64,000 bases of DNA from Luteitalea sp. (lineage in GTDB: Bacteria > Acidobacteriota > Vicinamibacteria > Vicinamibacterales > Vicinamibacteraceae), in contig WHTT01000014.1 of NCBI GenBank assembly GCA_009377605.1, positions 28,859 to 92,858 of the forward strand, given 5' to 3'. Under the pieces are notes generated by a model, which was given only the letters and a program-made list of their open reading frames with translations, made no database searches and was not told the origin of the DNA. The translations under genes were made by a program, and so were the position numbers. Numbering within the stretch: position 1 is the first letter of the stretch; every line of letters starts with the position of its first letter. Positions 33,766 through 43,371 of this stretch are shown one piece after another.

Positions 33766-35298
33766 ATGGCTGTGTACCTGATCAACCCGAGTGATGTGTC
33801 GTTCGGCACCGCTGTGATCACGCCTCGCTGGCTGTATGTGCTGGCGGCCGCCACACCTTCCGCCCACGGCGATCCCATCGTCATCGACGAGACATTGGAA
33901 CAGCTCGACCCGGCTGTGCTGCGGCCCGGCGATGTGGTCGGCATTGGCATTCACACGAGCAACGCCTTCCGCGGCTATGAGCTTGGACGCCTCGCGCGTG
34001 AGCGCGGCGCGTACGTCGTGTTTGGCGGGATCCATGCCACCTTGTTTCCCGATGAAGCGCATCAGCGCGGTGGTGCGCATGGTGTCGTGCGAGGCGACGG
34101 CGACATGATCTGGGCCGAGGTGCTCGAGGATTGCGCCGCAGGCCGGGTCAAGCCCGTATATGAAGGTGGGCGGGTCGACGGCGCGACGTTCCGGGCTGCG
34201 CGATGGGACCTTCTGCCGCGCGATCGCTATATGTGGGGGTCGGTCCAGACGGTGCGCGGCTGTCCGAAGCACTGTTCGTTCTGCTCGGTGTGGAGAACAG
34301 ACGGCCAGCAACCTCGGCAGCGAGTGGCGAGCGCAGTGGCCCAGGAAGTGATGGAGCTGCGCCGACTTGGGTTCCGGTTCATTTTACTCGCCGACGACAA
34401 CTTCTATCCCGTGACGCTCGAGGATCTGCGACAGGCGGGACGGCGCAGCGACCGTCACCGCTTGGACGAGCTCAGCGCTCTTCGCGCCGAGCGGTTCGAG
34501 CTGATGGCCGAGCTCGCCCGGCTGCCGGACGATCTCAAGTTCTATACTCAGATCACCATGGAAGCGGCCGAGGATCCGGAGTTCCTGGACGCGATGCGCA
34601 AGGCGCACATCCGTGGCGCGCTCGTCGGCGTCGAATCGGTGACTGCCGAAGGGCTCAAGGCCGTCTTCAAGAATTTCAATGACGCCGGCGACGCGCTCGT
34701 GACCCGCTTGCAGGCCTTTCGCCAGCACGGCATTCACCTGCTTGGCTCGTTCATCTTCGGGCTGCCGACCGACACACCTGAGACCTTTCGAGCCACGGCG
34801 GATCTCGCGCAACAAGCCGATCTCAGCTTCGCGCAGTTCGTCATGCTGACGCCGTTCCCGGGCACGGTGGACTTCGCCAGATGGGAAAAAGAGCTCGGAT
34901 CAGAAGCGCCGGAGATCGATGGCGTGCCGCTGACGCGCTATTGGCTCGTGCCGCCCGACCAGCGGCCGAAGGTGTATCTGCCCCACCCGGGGATGTCCGC
35001 GGACGAGATCCGTCGGGGCACGCAGGAGACCTGGGACCGCTTCTACTCCCTTCCCGTGATTTGGCGGCGCGCGCGCTTTCTCCGGTCGCTTCGGTCGAGG
35101 CTTGCGTTCGTGCTGATTTCGAAGCTGTACCGGCAGATGTACGCAAACACCGGTATCGCAACCGATAGCGCGCGCACGATCCGCTCCGCGCGATGGGCAC
35201 GATGGCTGGCGAGGTCATGCCGCCGCTTGTTCGTGACGGCGCCTCTCTCCGATCAACAAACGCTATCGGTAGCGCGCTCAGGAGATAGCCGACAATAA
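33766..35298 (+). CDS. B12-binding-domain radical SAM enzyme
   Basis: The product has 510 residues, starting from ATG at 33766. The N-terminal 140 residues are a B12-binding-like Rossmann domain ('VVGIGIHTSNAFRGYELGRL', 'GAYVVFGGIHATLFPDEA', 'GAHGVVRGDGDMIWAEVLED'). The radical SAM core has the iron-sulfur motif 'GCPKHCSFCSVW' (Cys166, Cys170, Cys173) and the strand 'FRFILLADDNFYP'. Later come 'IHLLGSFIFGLPTDTPETF' and 'FVMLTPFPGTVDFARWEK'. The C-terminal 80 residues are basic and helical. The layout matches enzymes such as HpnJ and HpnR that modify lipids or hopanoids by C-C chemistry. The DxHxxG cobalamin motif is not present, so B12 may bind base-off in another way or not at all. The substrate is unknown. 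Confidence 0.88.
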   Translation: MAVYLINPSDVSFGTAVITPRWLYVLAAATPSAHGDPIVIDETLEQLDPAVLRPGDVVGIGIHTSNAFRGYELGRLARERGAYVVFGGIHATLFPDEAHQRGGAHGVVRGDGDMIWAEVLEDCAAGRVKPVYEGGRVDGATFRAARWDLLPRDRYMWGSVQTVRGCPKHCSFCSVWRTDGQQPRQRVASAVAQEVMELRRLGFRFILLADDNFYPVTLEDLRQAGRRSDRHRLDELSALRAERFELMAELARLPDDLKFYTQITMEAAEDPEFLDAMRKAHIRGALVGVESVTAEGLKAVFKNFNDAGDALVTRLQAFRQHGIHLLGSFIFGLPTDTPETFRATADLAQQADLSFAQFVMLTPFPGTVDFARWEKELGSEAPEIDGVPLTRYWLVPPDQRPKVYLPHPGMSADEIRRGTQETWDRFYSLPVIWRRARFLRSLRSRLAFVLISKLYRQMYANTGIATDSARTIRSARWARWLARSCRRLFVTAPLSDQQTLSVARSGDSRQ

Positions 35299-35320
35299 GT
35301 CAAGTTTCGGGCTGGCGAAC

Positions 35321-35343
35321 ACGGCGCGTTCGGCGAGGCGGCC
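35321..35343. repeat. Partial twin-hairpin repeat
   Basis: The half-element ACGGCGCGTTCGGCGAGGCG followed by GCC joins pieces of the first and second hairpins of the repeat family. It is probably a deletion product. It lies in the short gap between the converging radical SAM and GH130 genes. Confidence 0.5.
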
Positions 35344-35344
35344 G

Positions 35345-36313
35345 CTAGAATCCTTGAGAACCCGGTGCGCCGTGTCGATCGAGCCAATGGAGGAGCTGAG
35401 CGACGCTCCCGGTTGCCAGGGCCACGCTCGAGTCAGCCGCACCGTAGTACAGGTTGATGGCATCGCCATCTGCACCCAGGGTGTAGCCGCATGGGAAGGT
35501 GACATAGCCAACGTCGCCTTCGCGCTCGTACGGCTCCTCGGGGCCAAAGATCCAGGAATCGCCGCGTAGGAGGCAGTGCTCCGCAGTATCCAGGTCCAAC
35601 AGCGCAACCCCGAGGCGATACAAGCACCCTGCACCTGTCCGTCGGACGCCGTGATAGAGCAGGAGCCACCCGCGCGACGTCTCGATGAGGGGCGGCGACA
35701 GACCGACGCGGTTGGCGTCCCACCAGGATCCGCGGCGCGCCGGCAGCACGAGCGTGTGTCTGCCCCAATTGCGAAGGTCCGGTGAGAAGGAGATCCAGAC
35801 GTGTGCGCCGGTGTCGGTCAACGGTCGATGGAGCAAGGCGAAGCTGCCGTTGATGCGGCGCGGCAGCAGCGCTGCGTCCTTGTCGTCTGGCTGCATGACG
35901 AGACCAAGACGCTCGAAGTGCCGGAAGTCCTCGGTGAGTGCCAGCGCTACGCCCGGCCCGCCTTGACTGAACGCGGTATACGCCACGACGTACCGGCCGA
36001 GCTCCTCGACGAAGGTGATGCGGGGGTCTTCGATGCCCCACACTTCTTCTGGATGCCTGTCCGGGTCCGCCGAGAGCGTGGGCTCGGCATCGACCGTCCA
36101 GCCGTCGACGCCGTTGCTGGATCGGGCGGCGCACAGATGCGAGTGGCCGCGTCGATCCTCCACCCTGCAGAGGAGAAGTGTCGTGCCGTCTCGAAGTCGC
36201 GTCGCCCCGGCGTTGAACACCGTGTGTGCCGGGTACGGCCAGTCGGCCGCCGTGAGAATCGGATTCCGCTCGTGTCGATGGAAGAGTGTTTCGTAGCGTT
36301 GCGGCGGCATCAT
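35345..36313 (-). CDS. GH130-family beta-mannoside phosphorylase/hydrolase
   Basis: The product has 322 residues. It is a five-bladed propeller of family GH130: 'HERNPILTAADWPYPAHTVF', 'NAGATRLRDGTTLLLCRVED', 'EEVWGIEDPRITFVEELGRY' (holding the catalytic Asp of the 'IEDPR' motif), 'KDAALLPRRINGSFALLHRP' and 'LLLYHGVRRT'. GH130 enzymes act on beta-mannosides, either with phosphate (phosphorylases, which need a basic pocket) or by hydrolysis. The basic 'RRINGSFALLHRP' segment is present and would allow phosphate binding, but this cannot be settled by eye. The start overlaps the stop of the GT4 gene by 4 bp (ATGA), so the two enzymes are coupled. The pairing suggests synthesis and turnover of one beta-mannose-containing glycan. 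Confidence 0.88.
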   Translation of the reverse strand: MMPPQRYETLFHRHERNPILTAADWPYPAHTVFNAGATRLRDGTTLLLCRVEDRRGHSHLCAARSSNGVDGWTVDAEPTLSADPDRHPEEVWGIEDPRITFVEELGRYVVAYTAFSQGGPGVALALTEDFRHFERLGLVMQPDDKDAALLPRRINGSFALLHRPLTDTGAHVWISFSPDLRNWGRHTLVLPARRGSWWDANRVGLSPPLIETSRGWLLLYHGVRRTGAGCLYRLGVALLDLDTAEHCLLRGDSWIFGPEEPYEREGDVGYVTFPCGYTLGADGDAINLYYGAADSSVALATGSVAQLLHWLDRHGAPGSQGF

Positions 36314-38583
36314 GATGTTGGCTGACGGTCTCGCACATCGACCTCGTGCACGTCCAGTGCCTCGACGGTCCGCATTTCGTGCAATGTGAGCAGGAAGGAG
36401 AGCGTTGCTTCGGCGCCCTGGTTCTGATTGGGCCGATCGACGTGCAGCCCATCGCGACAGCCACCTGTCGATGGATCGAAGAGCCAGTGGTGCAGATGGT
36501 TCTCCCCGAGAAACCAGTCGAACGCCGACCGCGCGTGTGCCGCCCAGCGGTTGTCGTTACTGACGCGGTAAGCGTCGAGACACGCAGATGCCGTCGCGCA
36601 CGCCTCGACGGGCTGCTGGTCGAACGCCGCGGGGGGCGAGCCTCGCTCATAGAATCCGTTGGATCCAATCGCGGCAAACTGCTTGTCCGCGGACGATTGC
36701 ACGTCCACCAGCCAGTCAAGGGAGCGCATCCCAGCCTCGGTCATGTCCGCTCGATGCATTCGGTCACCGGAGATGATGAGCGCCTGCGACAGGCGACCGT
36801 TGCAGTACGTGACGGAATCCTCGAACCACGGCCAGTCCGGTCGGCTGGTCCGTTGAAACAGGTCGAGTAGACGCTCCGCGAGCGTGACACGCAGCGCTTC
36901 GACGCTGCTGTCGCCCTGGAACGCTCGGAGGTACTCGTCGATACCGAGGAGCGCATAGGCCCAGGCCCGTGGGCTCGTGAATGTGGTCACCGCCGGCATC
37001 GCCAGGTGGAACAGATCGCCTGCGAGACTGTGTCTGCCCGGATCGCCGGCACGGCCCACGACGGTGCCGAGCGCCCATAGAGCTCGCCCATGGCTGTCCT
37101 GCGATCCGTACGGCTCGTGCCACTGCCGCGCGTACGAGAGAAAGTTCCTGAAGCGGCCGGATGTCCGGTCGAATGCGTGGCTGACGAAGGCGAGGTAGCG
37201 TGACGCGAGCGCACGGACCACCGTGGGGTCGTCGCTGCCTGCCTCCTCGAGAAGTGCCATGAGCAGCAGCGCTCGCGCGTTGTCGTCCAGACAGTACCCG
37301 TCCTCGTATCGCGGGATGTTGAAGGTGGCGTGCTGGAGCATTCCCGTGTCGTCGGTCATCGCCTGCACGTGTCTCAGGCTGATCTCGGGCAGGCCAGCAG
37401 GTCGGCTGGCGAGTGTCTGCGCGCGGAATGCAGTCCGACGCCGGTGCATGTGCTCCGTTTGCGCCCGTGCGAAGCTCTCGACGTAGCGGCCGGCGACCGC
37501 CGGCCACGTCATCCCGACGCCATGTGCAGCCGCTCGCGCGCACATCGTCCGGCGCCGGTCATGGTCGCTGACCAGGCCGATGACTTCCTCCGCGATCGCG
37601 TGTGAATCCCTCCACGGGACGAGGACGCCACGCCCCTCATCGAGAAGCTCGCGAGCGTAGATGTAAGGCGTTGAGATGACGGCCTTCCCCGCGCCAACGG
37701 CATAGGCCAACGTGCCCGATGTGATCTGCTCCGGCTGAAGGTATGGCGTGATGTAAATGTCCGTGGCCGACAGGAACTCGGTCAGCTCCTCCTGGCTCAC
37801 GAACCGGTTGTGGAAGATCATGCTCGCGGCCACGCCCAGCTGTCGGCCTCGCGTCTCGAGCATCAGACGATAGGCCTCCCCCTCCTGCTCGATGACGTGC
37901 GGGTGCGTGGCGCCGAGAATGATGTAGACCGTGTCCGGATGGGCCGCGAGGATCGCCGGCAACGCATCGACGACATATTCGATGCCTTTGTCGCGGGAGA
38001 GCAGCCCGAAGGTCAGAATCACGGTTTTGCCGTTGACGCCAAGGCGGTCCTTGCTGTGGGGGTCGGCTGTTACGTGCGCAATCCCATGGGGAATCAGATC
38101 GATCTGATCATCGGAAATGCCGTGGACCCGCCGGAGCAGCTCCGCGCCGGATTCGCTCATGACGATGAGGCGCTGTGACAGGCGCGCCAGCTCGTCGATC
38201 ACTGCGCGCTGCGCCGGGCTCGGTTGCGACAGAACCGTATGGAGCGTCGTCACGATCGGCATGCGGAGCTCCCGCAACATGGCGACGAGGTGCGCGCCCG
38301 CCTTGCCCCCGAATATCCCATACTCGTGCTGGACCGAGAGCACATCGACTTGATTGACGTTCAGGAAGTCCGCTGCGCGCCGATACGAGCCGAGGTCGCC
38401 CTCCGCGATCTCGAACCGGACGCGGGACGGATAGACGTGCCGCCGGCCGGCATCGTTCATCGCGAGCACGAACCGATCCACCTCTGGCAGCTCCATCGCC
38501 AACGCCTCCGCCAGGTGTGTCGTGAATGTGGCGATGCCGCACTGGCGGGGCAAGTGGTTGCCGAGGATGGCAAATCGTTTCAT
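36310..38583 (-). CDS. GT4 glycosyltransferase fused to an alpha/alpha-toroid domain
   Basis: The product has 757 residues. The N-terminal 375 residues are a GT-B transferase of family GT4: 'ILGNHLPRQCGIATFTTHLA', 'VDVLSVQHEYGIFGGKAGAH', 'IVTTLHTVLSQPSP', 'VILTFGLLSRDKGIEYVVDA' and the EX7E-type region 'YITPYLQPEQITSGTLAYAV'. The C-terminal 370 residues are helical repeats with 'NIPRYEDGYCLDDNARALLL', 'QDSHGRALWALGTVV', 'WPWFEDSVTYCNGRLSQALI' and 'FDQQPVEACATASACLDAYR', resembling an (alpha/alpha)6 barrel. This two-domain protein commonly precedes a GH130 gene, as here. The toroid may bind or trim the growing glycan. Donor and acceptor are unknown. No signal peptide, so it is cytoplasmic. Confidence 0.88.
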   Translation of the reverse strand: MKRFAILGNHLPRQCGIATFTTHLAEALAMELPEVDRFVLAMNDAGRRHVYPSRVRFEIAEGDLGSYRRAADFLNVNQVDVLSVQHEYGIFGGKAGAHLVAMLRELRMPIVTTLHTVLSQPSPAQRAVIDELARLSQRLIVMSESGAELLRRVHGISDDQIDLIPHGIAHVTADPHSKDRLGVNGKTVILTFGLLSRDKGIEYVVDALPAILAAHPDTVYIILGATHPHVIEQEGEAYRLMLETRGRQLGVAASMIFHNRFVSQEELTEFLSATDIYITPYLQPEQITSGTLAYAVGAGKAVISTPYIYARELLDEGRGVLVPWRDSHAIAEEVIGLVSDHDRRRTMCARAAAHGVGMTWPAVAGRYVESFARAQTEHMHRRRTAFRAQTLASRPAGLPEISLRHVQAMTDDTGMLQHATFNIPRYEDGYCLDDNARALLLMALLEEAGSDDPTVVRALASRYLAFVSHAFDRTSGRFRNFLSYARQWHEPYGSQDSHGRALWALGTVVGRAGDPGRHSLAGDLFHLAMPAVTTFTSPRAWAYALLGIDEYLRAFQGDSSVEALRVTLAERLLDLFQRTSRPDWPWFEDSVTYCNGRLSQALIISGDRMHRADMTEAGMRSLDWLVDVQSSADKQFAAIGSNGFYERGSPPAAFDQQPVEACATASACLDAYRVSNDNRWAAHARSAFDWFLGENHLHHWLFDPSTGGCRDGLHVDRPNQNQGAEATLSFLLTLHEMRTVEALDVHEVDVRDRQPTS

Positions 38584-38751
38584 GTCTTCTAGATGCTCTG
38601 CGGTATCGAGTGATGGCGTCGGCTAGGCGGCGTGTGAACTCGCTGTCTGTCAAACCGCAAGTGGCTGCTCGAACCGTACAATTGTAGGCGAGCGAATCAA
38701 TGATGGATGTTTAGTCTTGAACAGGGTGCGGCCAATCTGCGTGGGAGATGC

Positions 38752-38782
38752 GGGGCAGGCGGTATTGCAGCCGCCGCGCCCC
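38752..38782 (-). terminator. GC-rich hairpin downstream of the secreted-protein gene
   Basis: GGGGC-A-GGCGG pairs with CCGCC-GC-GCCCC around an 8-base loop. It lies about 30 bp after the minus-strand stop at 38811. No U-run follows, so it is a weak terminator candidate. Confidence 0.4.
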
Positions 38783-38810
38783 GACATCCCTTCCGAATCA
38801 CGGCGACTCG

Positions 38811-39515
38811 CTAGTTCGCTGTTATCTCGAGGCCTGTGACCGTGGCTTCGGTGTTGTGCGCGAACCGGATCCCGTAGAGGCCGTCAGTGGACTTCAGCTT
38901 GCCCTCGGTCACGAGCTCGGCCTTGTCGTAGCCCGCGACGACCGTGCCGTTGATCGCGCACTCGACGCGGTCGTCGTTCACCGACACCGCGATCTCCTGT
39001 GTCACCGGTGAGCCAGGGCCTTCGGCCGTGTTCACAACCGGGTTCGATTCACCCCGCTTGCCATTCATCTGAAACGGCTCGGGGCCGAATCCGCGTACGA
39101 TGAAGTTGCCGTTCCCGTACGCGGCGCAGTACAGATAGCTCTGCTGTTCGGTTCCCATGTCGTTACCGGCAATGACGATGCCGTACGGATGGGGGTGGTC
39201 GTTGAGGCTCATGTACTTCGGCTCGTTGAATGTCGCCTTCACCGTGTAGTTGCCGCTCGCCGTGTTGGCTGGATTCCAGTACGTCACGGCGGGCCCCGTC
39301 ATGACCTCCAGCGCATCACCGGCCTGCGCGAGCTTCGCGTTGTCGAGCGTTTGCCCCGAACCTTCTTCCTTGGCGTCGATCTTGCCGGTCCATCCGGGCA
39401 CGGAGATGCCGCCGTCGGCGACCGCACGAGCGGTCTCCTCCTGCGCGCCGACGTCCGGAGCCATGAGCATGCCGGCAGTGAATACGACGAATGCGGAACC
39501 GCACATAAAACGCAT
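38811..39515 (-). CDS. Secreted jelly-roll protein resembling DUF1080/3-keto-disaccharide hydrolase fold
   Basis: The product has 234 residues. ATG at 39515 follows GGAGGGAAG; the longer frame lacks a signal. A signal peptide ends near 'APDVGAQE'. The body is all-beta: 'GWTGKIDAKEEGSGQTLDNA', 'GPAVTYWNPANTASGNYTVK', 'HPHPYGIVIAGNDMGTEQQS', 'FIVRGFGPEPFQMNGKRGES' and 'GLYGIRFAHNTEATVTGLEI'. The N-terminal 'DxxxW'-like and C-terminal 'GLYGIRFAHNTEATVTGLEI' patterns match the concanavalin-like DUF1080 group found with sugar-isomerase proteins. The divergent neighbour is a TIM-barrel sugar isomerase, which supports a role in sugar metabolism outside the cytoplasm. Confidence 0.65.
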   Translation of the reverse strand: MRFMCGSAFVVFTAGMLMAPDVGAQEETARAVADGGISVPGWTGKIDAKEEGSGQTLDNAKLAQAGDALEVMTGPAVTYWNPANTASGNYTVKATFNEPKYMSLNDHPHPYGIVIAGNDMGTEQQSYLYCAAYGNGNFIVRGFGPEPFQMNGKRGESNPVVNTAEGPGSPVTQEIAVSVNDDRVECAINGTVVAGYDKAELVTEGKLKSTDGLYGIRFAHNTEATVTGLEITAN

Positions 39516-39726
39516 GGTGTCTTCCCTCCAGAGAAACCGCGAAGTGATGGCCATGGAACCGAGGCGGCCACCCCGGCGGACGAAAGGGTTCGGGCGCGGG
39601 GTGCGTCGATGGGTTTAGCTATTGTAGCCGCTCGGGCCTCGATTTCGGATGGCTGATCGACGGCAGGCTGCGCGGCGCTCCCCGTGCAGATCCGGTCGGC
39701 AGCGAGCTCGTGCTAGCATCGACGCC

Positions 39727-40641
39727 ATGTCGACTCGGCGCAACTTCCTTGTAACGACCGCGCTGGCGCTGCCGGCCACGGCCCTCCTCGAGCCTCGGCA
39801 CGCCGCCGCCGCGCAAGGCGCCAAGCCAACGCGGGCGCTCAAAGTCGGGGCCGTCACCTACAACATCGCGAAGGATTGGGACTTACCGACCATCATCACG
39901 AATCTGGCGGAGGTCGGCATGGATGGCGTCGAGCTGAGAACCACGCACAAACATGGCGTGGAGCTGTCGCTCGCTCCTGCCGAGCGCGCCGAGGTGCGCA
40001 AGCGCTTCGAGGATTCGCCGGTGACGCTGGCCGGCCTCGGCACGGCGTGCGAGTATCACGCCGAGGATGCGGCCATCGTCCAAAAGAACATCGAGGAAAC
40101 GCGCGCATGGCTCGCACTTGCGCACGATGTCGGCTGTCCCAGCATCAAGGTGCGCCCGAACGGCTTGCGTTCCGACGTTCCGGAAGAGCAGACACTCGAG
40201 CAGATTGGCAAGGCGCTCGCGACCTGTGGCGACACGGCCCGGGAGCAGGGCGTTCGCATTCAGGTCGAGGTGCATGGCGAAGAAACGTCCCGCGTGCCGA
40301 ACATCAAGAAGATTCTCGACTACGCGGGGGATCATCCCAACGTGTGGATTTGCTGGAACTCGAACCAGACGGACCTGCTAGACGAGGGGTTGGAGGCAAA
40401 CTTCCGCCTCGTGCAGCACAAGATCGGTCAGGTCCACATGCGGGATCTCTACCTGGAGGAATATCCCTGGCGCCGGTTGGTCGAGCTGCTCCAGGAGAGC
40501 GACTTCGACGGTTACTGCCTTGCGGAGTTGGGCGAGACGTCCTGTGATGGTGTGCGCGTGCTGAAGTACTTCCGCGGCATGCTTCGGCAGCTCGAAGGAA
40601 TCGTAGAGCCCCCGCTCAAGACGGACGCTTCGGTCGGCTGA
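39727..40641 (+). CDS. Tat-exported sugar phosphate isomerase/epimerase-like TIM-barrel protein
   Basis: The product has 304 residues. ATG at 39727 starts a Tat signal: 'STRRNFLVTTALALPATALL', cleaved near 'HAAAAQG'. The mature part is an AP-endonuclease-2-type TIM barrel: 'VGAVTYNIAKDWDLPTIITN', 'VGMDGVELRTTHKHG', 'VGCPSIKVRPNG', 'VRIQVEVHGEETSRV', 'NVWICWNSNQTDL', 'IGQVHMRDLYLEEYPWRRLV' and 'DGYCLAELGET'. The Glu, Asp/Asn, His and Glu of a divalent-metal site can be traced along these strands. Exported members of this family are common in acidobacteria and planctomycetes and probably epimerise or hydrolyse free sugars in the periplasm. The substrate is unknown. Confidence 0.87.
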   Translation: MSTRRNFLVTTALALPATALLEPRHAAAAQGAKPTRALKVGAVTYNIAKDWDLPTIITNLAEVGMDGVELRTTHKHGVELSLAPAERAEVRKRFEDSPVTLAGLGTACEYHAEDAAIVQKNIEETRAWLALAHDVGCPSIKVRPNGLRSDVPEEQTLEQIGKALATCGDTAREQGVRIQVEVHGEETSRVPNIKKILDYAGDHPNVWICWNSNQTDLLDEGLEANFRLVQHKIGQVHMRDLYLEEYPWRRLVELLQESDFDGYCLAELGETSCDGVRVLKYFRGMLRQLEGIVEPPLKTDASVG

Positions 40642-40830
40642 CCGTCACGTACCGAATCGGAAAGCAACACCAGCCGTGGCCCGCCTCCCGGACCTCATTG
40701 CAGAGACCGAACGATTATTGAGGGAACCTGGCGAGCCGGCGTCAGGCCGTTAACCGAGAAGGCTGGTATCGCGAGTGTCGGCAACGTCGCACAGAGGCTC
40801 AGCTCGCCTGAGGGGTGTAACGGGGTAGTC

Positions 40831-43371
40831 ATGAGTGCGCTCGCTCGGGATATCAGGCAGGCCTTTCGGTTGCTGTCGGGACACCGGGGCTTCGCGGCGG
40901 CAGTGCTCATCACGATCGCCTTGGGTGTCGGCGGCACCGCGGCGGTCTTCTCCGTGATTTACGGTGTTCTGCTGCGACCGCTGCCGTACCCGGAAGCTGA
41001 TCGGTTGGTGCGGCTGTGGGAGGTACATCCCGGAGGTCGGGCCCCGGTTGACTTACCGCTCCTGAGCAATCTGACCTACCACACGTGGTCGCGTTCATCG
41101 GCAACCCTCCAAAGTATCGGCGCCTTCGACGTGAGCACTTACACCGTTGCGAACGCTGGGGCGACCGAGCGGCTTCGCGGGGCAAGCGTCACGCCATCGC
41201 TGTTCAGGGTGCTCAGGGTAGCTCCGGCAAGCGGCCGCTTCTTCAACGACGAGGACGCCGAGAAGGGCGCTGCACCGGTCGTCGTCCTCACGCATGCGAC
41301 GTGGCGCGTGCGCTTCGGCGATGATTCAGCCATTGGCAAACTACTGACGATCGATGGTGAGGATCACCGCATCATCGGGATTGCTCTTCCTGGTTTTGCC
41401 TTCCCTGGACCCGAACCGCAGCGCCCTTCAGAGGACCGCCGCGCGGTTGCGTTCTACACACCGTTGGAGGTACCACGTGGGCCCGCCAACACTTTTGACA
41501 TCGTCGAGGCCATCGGGCGGCTCAGGGCTGGTGTGACCACTACGCAGGTCGAGGTCGAGGGCACGTCCCTCGCGCGAAGCCTCGAACGGCCCTTAGCGGC
41601 TGACCTGCTCTTCGGTAGAGGTGGACCAGTTGAAGTACACGTCCGCTCGATGGTTGATCAGATGACGACGGGCATCCGGCCGGCGCTGGTCGTGCTGGCG
41701 GGTGGTGTAGGACTGGTGTTGTTGATTGCGTGTGCCAATGTCGCCAACCTGTTTCTCTCACGAAGCACCGATCGGGCACGCGAGCTCGCCGTGCGCGCGG
41801 CATTGGGCGCAGAGCGGTGGCGACTCGTGCGGCAACTCCTGACCGAGAGTCTCGTCATCTCGCTCATTGGTGGCGGGCTGGGGATGTTTGTCGGATGGGC
41901 CATGACTGCCCTGGTGCCCGTCCTGGCGCCGTCGGACTTCCCCCGCCTCGAGGACATCCGGGTAGACCAGAAGTTTCTCGTCGTCGCGGCGCTGGCGGCC
42001 ATCTGTGTCGGTGTGATTGCCGGCGCCATGCCTGCCTTCAGAAGCTCGCGAATTGATCTTGTCGGAGCGATCCAGTCCGGCGGCAGCAGGAGCGTAAGTG
42101 CGCCGGACACACGCGCACGCCGGGCGCTACTCGTCGTCGAGGCCGCACTTGCCGTCGTACTGCTCGTTGGAGCGACCCTGCTCGCGCGAAGCTTCGTCAA
42201 GATCGTCCAGGTGGATGCCGGTTACGATCCGGCAAACGTGCTGACCGCAGATTTGATCGTGACGAGCCCTCCCGACAGGAAGGAGGAAGCCGCGGAGCGA
42301 AACTCTCGGTTAGCCGTCTCCGTCCTAGACCGTCTGCGTGCGATCCCTGGTGTGCGCGCCGCCGGGGCCGGCAGCATGGCGCCCTTTGGCAACATGATCC
42401 ATAGCACCGGCTTCCACTTGCCTGGGATGACCACGCCCGATGGGCGTCCGCTGTTGGCGCAAGCGTACCATGCCGTCATCACGCCGGGGTATGCCGAAGC
42501 CCTCGGCATGCGGCTCGAGGAAGGCCGATTCTTTCGTGAAGCAGACACGACCTCGGCTACCCGCTCCATGCTGGTGAACGAAACCTTCGCCAAGACCTAC
42601 TTCGCCGACGGTAAGCCCCCAACCGGGCGGCGGTTCACGGGGCTGCTCGATGACGATGGCACGATCGTCGAGGTGGTGGGCGTCGTGGCAGACGTGCTAC
42701 CCGCGGACCTCGATGCGGAACCACAGTCTCGGATTTACACGGCACACGGTACACGGATGAAAATGGGTAACGCGACCTTCGTCGTGAAGACAGAGGGCGA
42801 TCCCACGACGGTGGTGCCGCTCCTGCGAGGAATCGTGCAGCAACTGGAGCCCAGCGCGTCGCTCAATCAGATGGGGCCGCTGGCCTCCAAGATTTCTGCC
42901 TCGGTTGCTGAGCCACGCTTCACGACGCTCGTCCTCGGAGCGTTTGCACTGCTGGCCCTGGCGCTTGCCACGACCGGCCTCTACGGTGTTCTCTCATACA
43001 ACGTCGCACAGCGACGCCGCGAGATCGGCGTGCGTGCGGCGCTCGGCGCCACGCGCGGCGATCTCGTGCAAATGGTTCTGCGCGAAGGACTCACGGTGAC
43101 GGTGATCGGCCTAGCGGTTGGCGCGGCGGTCGCCGCCTTCGCGACGCGCGCGATGGCCAGCGTGCTGTTCGGCGTAGCACCGCTCGACGCCATCGCCTTT
43201 TCTGTGGCGCCCATTCTGCTCGTCGTGGTGGCCTACGTTGCATGCCTGATCCCCGCGTGGCGCGCGGCCGGCATTGATCCCGCCGAGGCCCTCAGACGTA
43301 GCCGGAAACTGGCGCCATCCGCCGTCCCGTTTCGCCGCGGCCATGCTGGCCGCCAGTGCGGGAGATTGTGA
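40831..43371 (+). CDS. MacB/FtsX-type permease with abnormal C-terminal tail
   Basis: The product has 846 residues. This version lacks the soluble N-terminal ADOP domain and opens directly at the first helix ('RDIRQAFRLLSGHRGFAAAV', 'ALGVGGTAAVFSVIYGVLLR'). Two MacB_PCD regions and two FtsX blocks follow ('ACANVANLFLSRSTDRAREL' and 'LYGVLSYNVAQRRREIGVRA'). The family normally stops within a residue or two of 'IDPAEALRRS', but here the frame runs on for 22 residues ('RKLAPSAVPFRRGHAGRQCG') that are simply the antisense of a truncated metallo-beta-lactamase gene. The original stop codon was therefore lost at a rearrangement near 43292. Function may survive, since the tail follows the last helix. 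No PadR gene is adjacent. Confidence 0.85.
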   Translation: MSALARDIRQAFRLLSGHRGFAAAVLITIALGVGGTAAVFSVIYGVLLRPLPYPEADRLVRLWEVHPGGRAPVDLPLLSNLTYHTWSRSSATLQSIGAFDVSTYTVANAGATERLRGASVTPSLFRVLRVAPASGRFFNDEDAEKGAAPVVVLTHATWRVRFGDDSAIGKLLTIDGEDHRIIGIALPGFAFPGPEPQRPSEDRRAVAFYTPLEVPRGPANTFDIVEAIGRLRAGVTTTQVEVEGTSLARSLERPLAADLLFGRGGPVEVHVRSMVDQMTTGIRPALVVLAGGVGLVLLIACANVANLFLSRSTDRARELAVRAALGAERWRLVRQLLTESLVISLIGGGLGMFVGWAMTALVPVLAPSDFPRLEDIRVDQKFLVVAALAAICVGVIAGAMPAFRSSRIDLVGAIQSGGSRSVSAPDTRARRALLVVEAALAVVLLVGATLLARSFVKIVQVDAGYDPANVLTADLIVTSPPDRKEEAAERNSRLAVSVLDRLRAIPGVRAAGAGSMAPFGNMIHSTGFHLPGMTTPDGRPLLAQAYHAVITPGYAEALGMRLEEGRFFREADTTSATRSMLVNETFAKTYFADGKPPTGRRFTGLLDDDGTIVEVVGVVADVLPADLDAEPQSRIYTAHGTRMKMGNATFVVKTEGDPTTVVPLLRGIVQQLEPSASLNQMGPLASKISASVAEPRFTTLVLGAFALLALALATTGLYGVLSYNVAQRRREIGVRAALGATRGDLVQMVLREGLTVTVIGLAVGAAVAAFATRAMASVLFGVAPLDAIAFSVAPILLVVVAYVACLIPAWRAAGIDPAEALRRSRKLAPSAVPFRRGHAGRQCGRL

